Positions 35,150 to 44,854 of a stretch of 64,000 nt of DNA are shown here, piece after piece; within the stretch, counting starts at the first letter, position 1; each line of letters begins with the position of its first letter. The translations under genes and the position numbers were made by a program. Source of the DNA: Apostichopus japonicus (taxonomy: Eukaryota; Echinodermata; Holothuroidea; Aspidochirotida; Stichopodidae); NCBI RefSeq assembly GCF_037975245.1, contig NC_092575.1:9022001-9086000 (forward strand). Reading direction: 5' to 3'. The notes beneath the pieces are model-generated. The model saw only the letters and a list, made by a program, of their open reading frames with translations. It did no database searches and was not told where the DNA came from.

Positions 35150-35885
35150 ATGGGAAAATCTCAAGCAGCAAAATACAAAAGAAGTCTGGCCAATCGCCTA
35201 CAAAATGTCAACTCCGAACCTATGCTACAGCACCAGGCAAGCTGAATCAGACAATGCATGCTACGATACTGACTGTAATATTAGATGCCTTGGAGGAGGC
35301 AGTTCAAAACATTTTCACTAAACTTAAATAGCTACTGTACAGAGAGACTTTGGCACAGCCCTTGATATTCAGTGTATCAGAGTAGAAAAAGAGAACAACA
35401 TAAAAAGATCATTATGGGAAAGTTTATCAAAACGAGTTGAGAAGTTGGAAGCAGACAGATATAAACATTCTGCCTGGATTAACAACCATGAGAGATTTTC
35501 TTTCTGCAACAATTTGCGAATTGTTGGATACCCTTTGTCGGAAAAAGAAGATTGCATGGAAATAGCATCAGCAAGTGTTACAGAAAGTGGGTATCCAACC
35601 TGTAAAATCAAACTTGCTCACAGAGATGGTAAGAGTGTGAAATAAAGAAGCCGACATAGCCAGGAAATCTGTCGTTTTTTTCAGGACAAGCTGAAGACAA
35701 TAGGGGAAGCAAAGGGAGCACTAGAGAATGATAGCTTTTTCATAATTGATGATCTTACCCCAACTGACCTCAGAGAGAAAAGAAAATGGGCCGAAACAAG
35801 CTTCAGACTATTTTGTAGTGGGACAAGTTTCGCTTTTCTGGGCGAGTATGGATATCTCAAGATAGCAGTCATCAAACCACTGAGT
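35150..35885 (+). pseudogene. L1/Tx1-type LINE ORF1 relic
   Basis: An ATG at 35150 opens MGKSQAAKYKRSLANRLQNV, a basic N-terminus. After a stop and frame changes comes a coiled-coil-like LSKRVEKLEADRYKHSAWIN, then CNNLRIVGYPLSEKEDC, which matches the RRNNLRI-G-P core of L1 ORF1 RNA-binding proteins. Further frames read SFFIIDDLTPTDLREKRKW, the SEDLT....REKR segment of the same family. The order fits ORF1p: coiled coil, RRM-like domain, C-terminal domain. At least two stops and one shift break it. No ORF2 follows. Confidence 0.6.
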
Positions 35886-36203
35886 GTTAGATGTACAACA
35901 GCTTTCTGTTATTTACACATATGAACTACAGGGATTTACTTTGCCACTTTTATATTCTAGCTGAACCACTCCTTGTTCAGTTGACTTATGGGTGTTTTAT
36001 GTGGTGAGTGTCATGTTATATTATTATTATTACGATACTTGTCTGCAATCATGTTACTGTGGCCTACGTGGCCTACCCTTTCTGGTTGACCTAGTTTCAA
36101 TCGTTACTGATTGGAAAGGCTGCCAATTAAATGGATTCTCTTTTCCTTTTTGTTTCCTTTTTTTCTAGTATATGTTTGTGGCTATCATTGCTTTTTTACA
36201 TAC
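35886..36203. other. Non-coding stretch
   Basis: AT-rich spacer, with no feature seen. Confidence 0.3.
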
Positions 36204-36207
36204 TTAA

Positions 36208-37252
36208 AGACTAACTATGGAGACAAATGTTTTTTTTTGGATTTTCCATTAATTTGGGAGTTTACATACCCATAATCAACATGTGTAAAAATAATCTTCA
36301 AAACCTTCTATAACCCATCAAAAAACGACCACGAAAACGGACATTTTGGGTAGTCACATGACATGAACCTCTGGAATGGAGATTGACCCAAAGTAGCCTC
36401 TGGTCACCGTGTGATGTCATAATTGGTATACCGGGAAAATCAAAAGCTAAACTAGGCACTGTTTATACACAGATAGCGATCAATTGTACTGTATTTGACT
36501 TCCAATTTCCAGCGTTTGAAAAGCTGTTAGCTTAAAACAAGAACATATGAAGGTAAACAACTAGTTTAAGACAATTTTAAGCAGAAAATATATACAGTCT
36601 ACATATGCGTGATATAATGTTACATGTAAGAACGGCAAGGGCGTGTTTACGAGGAGACTTGAAAGGGTCAATTTCACTTTACCTATGTCCGCCACAGCTG
36701 TCGAAAGTATATAAGTTTCTCAGAATGAGACATTTGCAGCATACAGAGGCAGGGTCAGGCATGTGGACTTATGGGCATGAGATACTCTGGGTGCTAAAAT
36801 CTTTCCGCATGGATCTCACAAATTGATCCAAAGTCTACGACGTTTTACGTCAGTTCTTCTACTCGGAAAGCTAAAAAAGCTGATGCTATTGTTGGCTGAG
36901 GTATAACTACAATCTCCAACAACACAGAATTGTGGCATTTCGGGGGAAAAGGAGTAATATCGTTGATGTTTTTGGCAGCTCAAGTATACAACTTTACACA
37001 CTGAAAGTTTTGTTGTGAGTTCGTTATACCAACGGTGACATCGTATGGTCACCAGATGTCTTAGGAATGTTTCAGGAATGTCTGAAATAGGTTTCCTAAA
37101 AAGCTGACTTTTCTTCCCATTTTTCACGTAGTTAACGTCCGAAATTGGTAAAGTTAATGACAGCAATGTAATTGGAGTGAGTTAAGGATTACTGTACATA
37201 TATGCAAAATGGTGGGATTTTATGTTCATCGAAAAGTCTCCATAGTTGGTCT
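36208..37252. mobile_element. TTAA-flanked transposon carrying a THAP exon
   Basis: The ends AGACTAACTATGGAGAC and GTCTCCATAGTTGGTCT are inverted repeats, flanked by TTAA on both sides (36204-36207 and 37253-37256). The 1,045-bp interior has no transposase core but contains the first exon of a THAP-domain protein on the minus strand. The target could be TTAA (piggyBac-like) or TA. Because THAP zinc fingers are DNA-binding domains of several transposase families, this may be a deletion derivative of an autonomous THAP-bearing element. Confidence 0.7.
36820..36938 (-). CDS. THAP-type zinc finger, N-terminal exon
   Basis: The ATG at 36938-36936 opens MPQFCVVGDCSYTSANNSIS and continues FFSFPSRRTDVKRRRLW. 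This is the start of a THAP domain: Met-Pro, C-x4-C zinc ligands, the S-F--FP motif and the conserved Trp. The second half, with the distal C-x2-H pair and AVPTIF, is missing. A stop comes three codons after the Trp, but GTGAGA at 36819 could be a splice donor, so the exon may have been spliced to a lost second exon. The longer frame upstream of the ATG (to 37166) is probably untranslated. Confidence 0.6.
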
Positions 37253-37256
37253 TTAA

Positions 37257-37656
37257 ATGATTACTTGAATGCTTTCATGGCATAGTAAGGATTCATCCAA
37301 ATTCCACCTACATGTCATGCAATTAGAAACTGTTTTGAAGTTGCTACCCCTGGACAAACAAAAAATGTCAAATGCACATTGCAAACATAACCATGGACAT
37401 GCTTGAAGGACAGACTTACGATTAATAAGAAAATGATTTATTCGGCTGATATATCACAATACCTTGGGGGATTGGGTGGGTTTGGTAGAGGGGGTAATTT
37501 CATTCACATTTCTGGACCTGCTTTCAACTTTTCCATTTTATACCGGTATACATGTACATTCAAGGGAAGCTATAGTTAAACTGCTTCAGGAAAGGTTGAT
37601 GCAGCCACACAATAGCCATTGCCCACTCTCTCCCAGACCCCGAACTTGTCTTAAGA
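37257..37656. other. Non-coding stretch
   Basis: No supported feature. Confidence 0.3.
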
Positions 37657-38128
37657 ATAGTTTTTACACGGGTCCAAAACTCGGTACCCATCGGGTATCC
37701 GGGTACTAGGACTTTTTTTTACCCTCTTGTATCGCAATTTTCAAGAAATTATTATTTTTTTAGTTACCTCGTCTATAATCTATTAGTAACATCTCGTAAA
37801 ATACCTTGTCAGTCTTTCCTTGTATGAAATAAACGAATGAATTAATAATAATTGTGAGAATTCTTCCAATTTCTTACACATAACACCACACTAAGTCTAT
37901 GGGGTAATCTAGCATAACCATGTTTATTAGCTGTCATTGTGACGTAGTTATAAGGTATCCATGGAATACTTTCGTTATTGCTGTTATCTTCGACCACATG
38001 GTAGCCTAACACCACACTAAGTCAATGGGAATCTTGCCTAACCATCGGTTAGCAGAAGAAAAAAAATCACACTGCGTAGGATTCGGGAAATAAATTAAGA
38101 ACCGGTAGTATCGGATACCCAGTGAAAA
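37657..38128 (-). mobile_element. MITE of the GACTTAGTGTGG family, with both ends
   Basis: Left border TAGTTTTTACACGGGT and right border, inverted, TAGTGTTTTCACTGGGTATC resemble each other and the start of the copy at 7834. Interior blocks (about 37745-37850 and the inverted GACTTAGTGTGG units at about 37885-38030) match that copy in reverse. Flanking TCTTAAGA and TCTAAAGA agree at seven of eight positions but with a one-base offset, so a hAT-type duplication is possible, not certain. Confidence 0.5.
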
Positions 38129-38742
38129 CACTATCTAAAGATTAATGATATGAAGAGGTTTAGTGGGTGGCTGAGCCTTAAATACTTTGCACCAAAATTT
38201 GCGATCAATCAATGGCGTAGGGATAAGTACTACAAAATTTCGCGCAACCGGTATACCCATACATTAAAGGGCATTATGAAACATTTAATAAACTCATTGT
38301 ATATCTCGAATATCAATCCAACAATTTTGTTCTCTGTAAATTTAATAACACCAGTTGAAGATATTTGAATTTTGAGACATTCCTGAATAACAGTCAACCT
38401 GAAAATTTCGTTCCGTTTTGTTGTCCGTCCCGCGTTATGTTCGTTTTAGGAGCGTTACGCTCGCCTTGTCAAATAATTGTTTTGACCTATCAGAGTGCTA
38501 CATGTACACATGGAAGTAAGGCTACTTCGTAGCAGACGGTCAAAATAAATCAAATTATCCATACCACCAGTTCAACAAAACTTTTTAGTTTAAAGTTTTA
38601 ATACTTTTCCTAAGTTAAATTATGTGAACGTAACGGTAAGTCGAACGTCACGCAGGTGGAAAAAAGTTGTCAAAATGTGTACTTACGAAAATGCTTGGCC
38701 TGACACATGTGAAGACTGACTTGATACAAACTCAATAATGGT
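38129..38742. other. Non-coding stretch
   Basis: No supported feature. Confidence 0.3.
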
Positions 38743-38750
38743 GTGATAAC

Positions 38751-39194
38751 CAGCGTTACCAGCGACAGTTGACGAAAAAACGCTAAATTTGCGAAAATAA
38801 AACCCTAGAAAACGCTAAATGGTAGTTTCCCTAACATTCGTGTTGTTTGGAGTCAATTTAGCACAGATGCGTAGGATGAATGGTCACCGATCACAAAATA
38901 GATTTTGAATAGTTGATTTGAGTAATAGTCTGACCCAGAAAATTTTTAAAAAATATGAAAATTCTCGGTAGGAAATTCCGAAGATTGGGCAAAAATACTC
39001 AAAATAAATTTGGATGGGTCTCCAAGTAAGAATTTTGTCTAAAAAATCTGAAAAGTGGTCAATTTTTGGCAAATTTAACTAGTTTTAGGCAAAAAACGGT
39101 AGAATTACCAGAATTAGAAAAAACGTGCGCTAGAACCCCACAAATGACTAAAAACGCTAGATCTAGTGTAAAAACGCTAACTCTGGTAAAACTG
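38751..39194. mobile_element. hAT-type MITE, 444 bp
   Basis: Ends CAGCGTTACCAG and the inverted CTGGTAAAACTG are flanked by a perfect 8-bp duplication, GTGATAAC (38743-38750 and 39195-39202). The interior repeats AAAACGCTA several times. No coding content. It lies 70 bp from the large XPG-nuclease transposon. Confidence 0.85.
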
Positions 39195-39264
39195 GTGATA
39201 ACCGAACATTGATGACGATAAGTTCGTTCACCTGCAATGAAGTTTCTTTGGTGATCGAGCGAAC

Positions 39265-39546
39265 GTATTGCAAGCCGTTTTATCATTTACCTCACAATTT
39301 GACTTAAGTCGAATACATTTCACTTAAGGGGAATTCAATTTCAATTAAGCAGAATACTATTTTACTTAAGTGGAATACCATTCCACTTAAGCTGAATTGT
39401 ATTTTACTTAAGCTGAATTCATCAACTTGTCACTGCATTTTACTTAAGCTAAATTCTATTTCAGTTATGTGGAATTGAATGCATTTCACTTAGGTGGAAT
39501 TGTATTCTACTTAAGTGCAGTCTATTCCACTTAAGTGGAATGTGAT
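39265..39546. repeat. Left terminal inverted repeat with TTAA palindrome array
   Basis: The outer 60 bp match the right end. From about 39300 the motif (T/C)ACTTAAG(T/C)GGAAT recurs about nine times in both orientations; ACTTAAGT is itself palindromic. Its mirror is at 49855-50066. Confidence 0.85.
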
Positions 39547-40061
39547 TGGCTAGTACATTCAACGCCAAACTTTGCCTGCCCTGCCTTTGCGCGCCATTAT
39601 AAACAACTTGCCGCGATACGTGTACGTACATACGTGGTGTCGATATGTATATCGGCTGAATTTCGGCTGTCCATCAGGATCCAGCTAGCACTTAACATCC
39701 GTGAAAGGTGTGAACCTACGTACCTGACCTGGTACCTGACGAATACCATTACCAAAATAAAGCCATGGCAAATTTCGTAAAAAGTTTCACTATTCTTCTG
39801 CCCTATGTTACTTAAACAAGATGTAAGTCGCCTCTGTTGTGCATCATACTGATTGTTCGCCTGTGTAAGTGAGGAAACAACAATTCTAATTGTGTCTCTA
39901 ACAACAACAATTATTTGATCGCATTCCAGCAATGTTAGATGTGAATGATTAGCCATAGCCATGATGTACACGTGCAACGAGGATCGACTACATCATCATA
40001 TGTGATGAGCAGTTAACGACAAACATTACCCTATAATGTTATTATATATAAGCCACATACA
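39547..40061. other. Segment between outer and inner parts of the left terminal repeat
   Basis: About 515 bp with no counterpart in the right terminus, so it is either an insertion in the left end or a deletion in the right. Opposed open frames here show no family resemblance. Confidence 0.5.
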
Positions 40062-40229
40062 TTATCAACATTTCAACTTAAGTGGAATTGTATTTTACTG
40101 AAGCAGAATAGAATTCCACTTAAGTGAAATTGACGCCCAAAAGATATTATTCCACTTTAGTCCATCGGGGCAGGCCTCAAAATGTGCTTAAAAAACGACT
40201 TTCGTTGCACATATTTAGTACCAAGGTTT
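40062..40229. repeat. Inner part of the left terminal inverted repeat
   Basis: Contains further CACTTAAGTGGAAT motifs, then TAGTCCATCGGGGCAGGC and GTTGCACATATTTAGTACCA, which match, inverted, 49796-49870 at the right end. Its inner edge runs directly into the 207-bp tandem array. Confidence 0.8.
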
Positions 40230-41050
40230 GTTGGTTGGAAGTTGTAGAGGGATGTCCTGGGAACATTTTTCACGATGTTGGATGATTGGAGAGGTGTTAT
40301 TTTTCGAGTAAACAACAAACAAATGACGTCACTCTTATACGGTGTACGACAATTACAACAAAGCAGTTCCTTGTCATAGCAACATAAAAACGGCATTTAA
40401 ATGCTCTTGCACTTATTAGAACCTAGATTTTTTGGTTAACAGTTATAGAGGGATGTCCTGAGATTATCTTAGGAGTTGTTGGATGCTTGGAGAGATGTTA
40501 TTTTACGTGTAAACAACAAATGACCTCACTATGAAGCGTGGGCTACATTGAAAATCAGCAACGACTATTCACAGCAACATGATAATATTTTTAAATGTTA
40601 CTAAATCTATTTAGAACCAAGGTTTGTTGGTTGAATGTTGTAAAGAAATGTCAAAAGAATGTACTTGAAAAGTTATTGGATGCTAAAAGAGGTAATACTT
40701 TATGAGTAAACAATAAACATATGACGTCACTGTTATAGGTTGGACGACAATGAAAACTCAGGCGTTCCTTGTAACAGCAACAAGGAAACGACATAATAAA
40801 TGTTCTTGCACTTATTTAGAAACAGGATGTGTTAGTTGAAATTAATAGAGGTATATCAAAATAATATGTAAGGAATTGGTGGATGCCAGGAGAGGTGTTA
40901 TTAAAAAACGAGTAAACAATATACATATGACGTCACTCTTATACGTTCTACGATAATGAAAATATAGCAGTTTCTTGTCACAGCAACATGATAACTTAAT
41001 TTAAATGTTCTTGCACTGGCAGTATTTACGACCAGGTAATGTTGGTTTAA
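40210..41050 (+). repeat. 207-bp tandem array, left half
   Basis: Units of 195-208 bp, each with a TGACGTCACTCTTATACG-type phrase (near 40325, 40520, 40722, 40928) and a TTTAG-ACCAAGGTTTGTTGG phrase. The leftmost units are the most diverged. The array is cut by a LINE at about 41051 and resumes at 42649. Confidence 0.85.
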
Positions 41051-42648
41051 TTAATGAGAGTCTGATTCCATCTTCGTGGAAACATGCTAAAACGTCGCCT
41101 GTTCCTAAAACAGGTAATCCCATTTCAGTTAAAGACTATAGACCAATAGATATTTCAAGTATTTAACTGCATGCAGAAAATTCTACTCCCATACATAATG
41201 CAGTCTATCATTGAACATGGAGACAAAAATCAATTTGCCTACAAAAAGGGAGTTTCATGCACTGATGCCATACTTACTCTTGTACATGACATCGTTTCGG
41301 GGCTTAATCAGAAAGACACAACACTGTCAAAAGTCCTTTTCTTAGATTTTTCAAGCGCATTTAATACGGTATTGCCTAATCGCCTAATTCAAGATCTATG
41401 TAGCTTTATTGAAGAACCATGGCTTATTCATTGGCTTGCAAACTTTGTACAAGGCTGGTCTAGGCAAGTTAAATTACAGAAGGGATTTTCTTCTAAGTCG
41501 AATATTGAAATTGGCGTTCCTCAAGGGGGTCCTTTATCGGCTCTACTTTTCACCATTTACATGGATGAGATACGCTCAGGTTCCAACTGCAATGTTATTA
41601 AATATGCAGATGATACTGCTGTTTCCTGCAGAATCAGTAAAAGCACACACAGTAAAGATCAAGATGAATATCAGTACTTTATTTCTAGAATTGTTAGCTT
41701 GTGTGAGCAGAAAAATCTAATTTTGAATCCAAATAAATCAAAAGAAATCTTGTTTGAAAATATAAATGTTAAGCACAAAGGTTTAATGAATATTAAAGAA
41801 CAGAGAACTATAATTCAGGGCTCGTGCGTTGAACGTACCTCTTGCACTATGTATCTAGGAGTGTGCATTGACGATAAGTTAACTTTTACAAATCATATCT
41901 CGAAAATGTTAGCTAAAGTGTATTATATTGTTTCGACATTAGCATTCACTGTCCCATACTTTTCCAGTGATACAGTAGAAAGGGTGTTCGCGGCGTCTGT
42001 CTTGCCGATCCTAGTATATGCGGTTCCAGTATGGTACCATTTTGTACACGTTAAAGATAAGAGAAGAATATGAAGTTTTCTTAAATTTTGTTCAAAAATT
42101 TTCAGGCTTAATTATGAGAATCTTGTACATAGAGTCAATGAATCTGCTAGGAATGAATTTATACGACTTGTCAAAAATATTCAAACTTCTAACGAACATC
42201 CTCTACATTCCAAGCTCAACTCTCTGTGCAATAAAACATATTACAATTTGAGAAATCCAAATATTACGCCATCTTTTAGAATTATACTCTTTAAGAACTC
42301 GTTTATTTACAGAGCAGTCATTTTTGTACAAAACGGCTCCTTAGATCCCTTATTGTAGCTTTTTGATCATGTTTTAGAACTTTTACTCTTTAAGAAATCG
42401 TTTTATTTATAGAACAGCCCCTTTTTGTAAACTGGTAAAGACAGCTTCTTAGATCCTTTGTTGTAGCTTCTTGATAATTTTGATAACTTTTGTAACGCTT
42501 TTTATGTTTTCACTATTAACTTAGTCTCATAAACTTTTATGTCTTAACCTGTATTTTGATGTTTTGTATATTGTTATATTTTTATCCTATTTATAAATTT
42601 CTCTGTAAATTTATACTGGAATAAAGAAATGAAATGAAATGAAAATGG
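41051..42648 (+). mobile_element. Rex1-like LINE, 5'-truncated, inserted in the tandem array
   Basis: The element starts inside the RT domain (SWKHAKTSPVPKTGNPISVK) and ends with AATAAAG and a GAAAT microsatellite tail at about 42620-42645. Array sequence stops after TGTTGGTT and resumes at GGTTGAAAGC, so GGTT (or a little more) is the likely target duplication. It shares its C-terminal sequence with the minus-strand fragment at 62136-62552. Confidence 0.85.
41171..42073 (+). CDS. Rex1-like reverse transcriptase, partial
   Basis: The 300-codon frame has the RT palm motifs in order: VLFLDFSSAFNTVLP (motif A Asp), IGVPQGGPLSALLFTIYMDE (motif B), KYADDTAVSC (motif C, the catalytic Asp pair) and NLILNPNKSKE (motif D region). 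It ends with the LPILVYAVPVWYHF segment typical of CR1/Rex1-group elements. A frameshift at about 42065 moves the remaining C-terminus (ESARNEFIRLVKNIQ, then YNLRNPNITPSFR) into another frame, up to a stop near 42356. The N-terminal fingers lie in another frame before 41165, and the endonuclease is missing, as expected for 5' truncation. Confidence 0.85.
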   Translation: MQKILLPYIMQSIIEHGDKNQFAYKKGVSCTDAILTLVHDIVSGLNQKDTTLSKVLFLDFSSAFNTVLPNRLIQDLCSFIEEPWLIHWLANFVQGWSRQVKLQKGFSSKSNIEIGVPQGGPLSALLFTIYMDEIRSGSNCNVIKYADDTAVSCRISKSTHSKDQDEYQYFISRIVSLCEQKNLILNPNKSKEILFENINVKHKGLMNIKEQRTIIQGSCVERTSCTMYLGVCIDDKLTFTNHISKMLAKVYYIVSTLAFTVPYFSSDTVERVFAASVLPILVYAVPVWYHFVHVKDKRRI

Positions 42649-43420
42649 TTGAAAGCTATATAGGAACATCTGAAGAATATTTTAACAGTTGTTGGGTGCC
42701 AGGAGAGGTGTTATTAAACGAGTAAACAATATACATATGACGTCACTCTTATACGTTCTACGATAATGAAAATATAGCAGTTTCTTGTCACAGCAACATG
42801 ATAACTTAATTTACATTTTCTTGCACTGAGAGTATTTAGGACCAGGTAATGTTGGTTGAAAGCTATATAGGAACGTCTGAAGAATATTTTAACAGTTGTT
42901 GGGTGCCAGGAGAGGTGTTATTAAACGAGTAAACAATATACATATGACGTCACTCTTATACGTTCTACGATAATGAAAATATAGCAGTTTCTTGTCACAG
43001 CAACATGATAACTTAATTTAAATGTTCTTGCACTGAGAGTATTTAGGACCAGGTAATGTTGGTTGAAAGCCATATATGAACGTCTGAAGAATATTTTAAC
43101 AGTAATTGGATGCCAGGAAAGGTGTTATTAAAAAACGAGTAAACAATACACATATGACGTCACTCTTATACGTTCTACGATAATGAAACTTTAGCAGTTT
43201 CTTGTCACAGCAACATGATAACTTAATTTAAAATTTCTTGCACTGAGAGTATTTAGGACCAGGTAATGTTGGTTGAAAGCTATATAGGAACGTTGAAGAA
43301 TATTTTAACAGTTGTTGGTTGCCAGGAGAGGTGTTATTAAACGAGTAAACAATAAACATATGACGTCACTCTTAAAAGTTCTACCATAATGAAAATATAG
43401 CAGTTTCTTGATGTTGCGAT
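42649..43420 (+). repeat. 207-bp tandem array, right half
   Basis: Nearly four further units, highly alike, with TGACGTCACTCTTATACG near 42738, 42946, 43155 and a variant near 43363. The period is 208-210 bp. These units are more similar to each other than to those at 40.3-40.8 kb, suggesting recent local homogenisation. Confidence 0.9.
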
Positions 43421-43516
43421 AAACATAATTTGGATACCATTATTTTAACACACTGTCCCAGTTTCCTAAAAGGTTGCCTCGAGAGTCACTTCGAGACGCA
43501 AACAATCCGTTCTGAG

Positions 43517-44854
43517 TTATGACTCCTCTTCCTCGTCACTGTCATCATTATCAACATAATCATCATCGTCATCATCGTCATCACTGCATTCCAACTCCTC
43601 CCTCTGGTTGGTGCATTTGTCACATGCACAAGCATCTGTGCAGTGAAGCGTGTTCTTCCTACACTGACAAGCGTTGGTTGAACAGTCTTTTCTGCATTTG
43701 CAACTCATAAGTTCCAGGATAGCTTTGGGGGCTGGAAGTAACTTCATCCACTTTATTTTCAAGCTGCCTCCTTCAATTTTCCATCCGTGGCTACCAGGAT
43801 CATCAATGTTGGTCTTAGGTTGTAGGGCATGTCTCCAGATAAATGCTTGGTAATTTGCACGCTTTACATGCAAGGACAAAGAGTCTTTGTTTGGTGGCAG
43901 TGATCTACTGTTTGCTCTTGTCTTTCTGAAAATTTCATAACGAAGTTCATTAACAGATGATTTAACAGTTGATCCATAAAGCTTGCAGACAAACTTCTCA
44001 CAGGCCTCCAATAAAGCATCATCAACATTCTGTGCACTGCCCAGCTGAGACATGGTTGCTGCTGATTCTTCATGTTTCTGGAACAAAGCATAACTCTTGC
44101 TTTTTCCTTTGCCATAGAAAGAACTGACAGTGTCACACCCTGTGAAAGCATGGAACCCCAGCAGTGAGGTTGCCCTTAGCTCACCTAATGAGGTTGCAAT
44201 TTCCCCAAGATCAAGAAGACGTCGCTTGTTCTTAGTGCCTATGTCCAGGTAGAGCTTTGCAGGGATCCCATTACTATGGCTTACACCAAGAACTGCTACA
44301 TCAGTGTCTGCACTTCGGATGATAACCACATCATATTCTTTGGAAGCATGGGCGGCGTGGAGAAGCATTCTTGTGTCTGCTTCTTCTTGTGTAGAGCACA
44401 AGCATTCAACTTCTTGCACTGTTGTCATATTCCCATCACTAGAATGACATATCTCACCGTGGACAAAGTAGAGACTTATGCCCTGCAACTTACTAGCATA
44501 GTCTGATTTCACCCACTCTTCAAAGAGAAACTCGACCAGCTCTGTTTTGTTAGTTTCATTAGCTAGAAATTTCTTCCATTGCATGGTCTTTTTTTGTTTG
44601 GAAGAAACAATTCTGACCCTGATTTCTCCAGAAGAGGACCTCTTTTGCCGCTCTACAGATTTAATGCTAAGTGGCAAATATCTATTGGTGACAAAGTCAA
44701 TTCGCTTGCACTTTCCTGTTCTGGTCACTGAAAGAAGAATGTCAAGTACCTGTCTTGCAAATTCTCCAAAGGTTTGTAGCATTACTAGATGCAAGCTGCT
44801 GCAGAATAGCCATTCCATCAAGCATCCATGCCACCGTGCCTTGTATTTTGTCAA
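43517..44854 (-). CDS. Longest open piece: nuclease C-half and CXC domain
   Basis: This 445-codon frame is unbroken and holds the two catalytic acid clusters EEADTR and SADTDVAVL, the helix-hairpin-like GCDTVSSFYGKGKSKSYALF and the CXC cluster near the C-terminus (nine cysteines within about 45 residues), followed by about 25 mostly acidic residues. In FEN1/XPG the corresponding segments bind two metal ions and the DNA duplex. The first codons come from the frame downstream of the 44785 break, so the real protein is longer at the N-terminus and the Met here is not its start. Confidence 0.75.
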   Translation of the reverse strand: MTKYKARWHGCLMEWLFCSSLHLVMLQTFGEFARQVLDILLSVTRTGKCKRIDFVTNRYLPLSIKSVERQKRSSSGEIRVRIVSSKQKKTMQWKKFLANETNKTELVEFLFEEWVKSDYASKLQGISLYFVHGEICHSSDGNMTTVQEVECLCSTQEEADTRMLLHAAHASKEYDVVIIRSADTDVAVLGVSHSNGIPAKLYLDIGTKNKRRLLDLGEIATSLGELRATSLLGFHAFTGCDTVSSFYGKGKSKSYALFQKHEESAATMSQLGSAQNVDDALLEACEKFVCKLYGSTVKSSVNELRYEIFRKTRANSRSLPPNKDSLSLHVKRANYQAFIWRHALQPKTNIDDPGSHGWKIEGGSLKIKWMKLLPAPKAILELMSCKCRKDCSTNACQCRKNTLHCTDACACDKCTNQREELECSDDDDDDDDYVDNDDSDEEEES

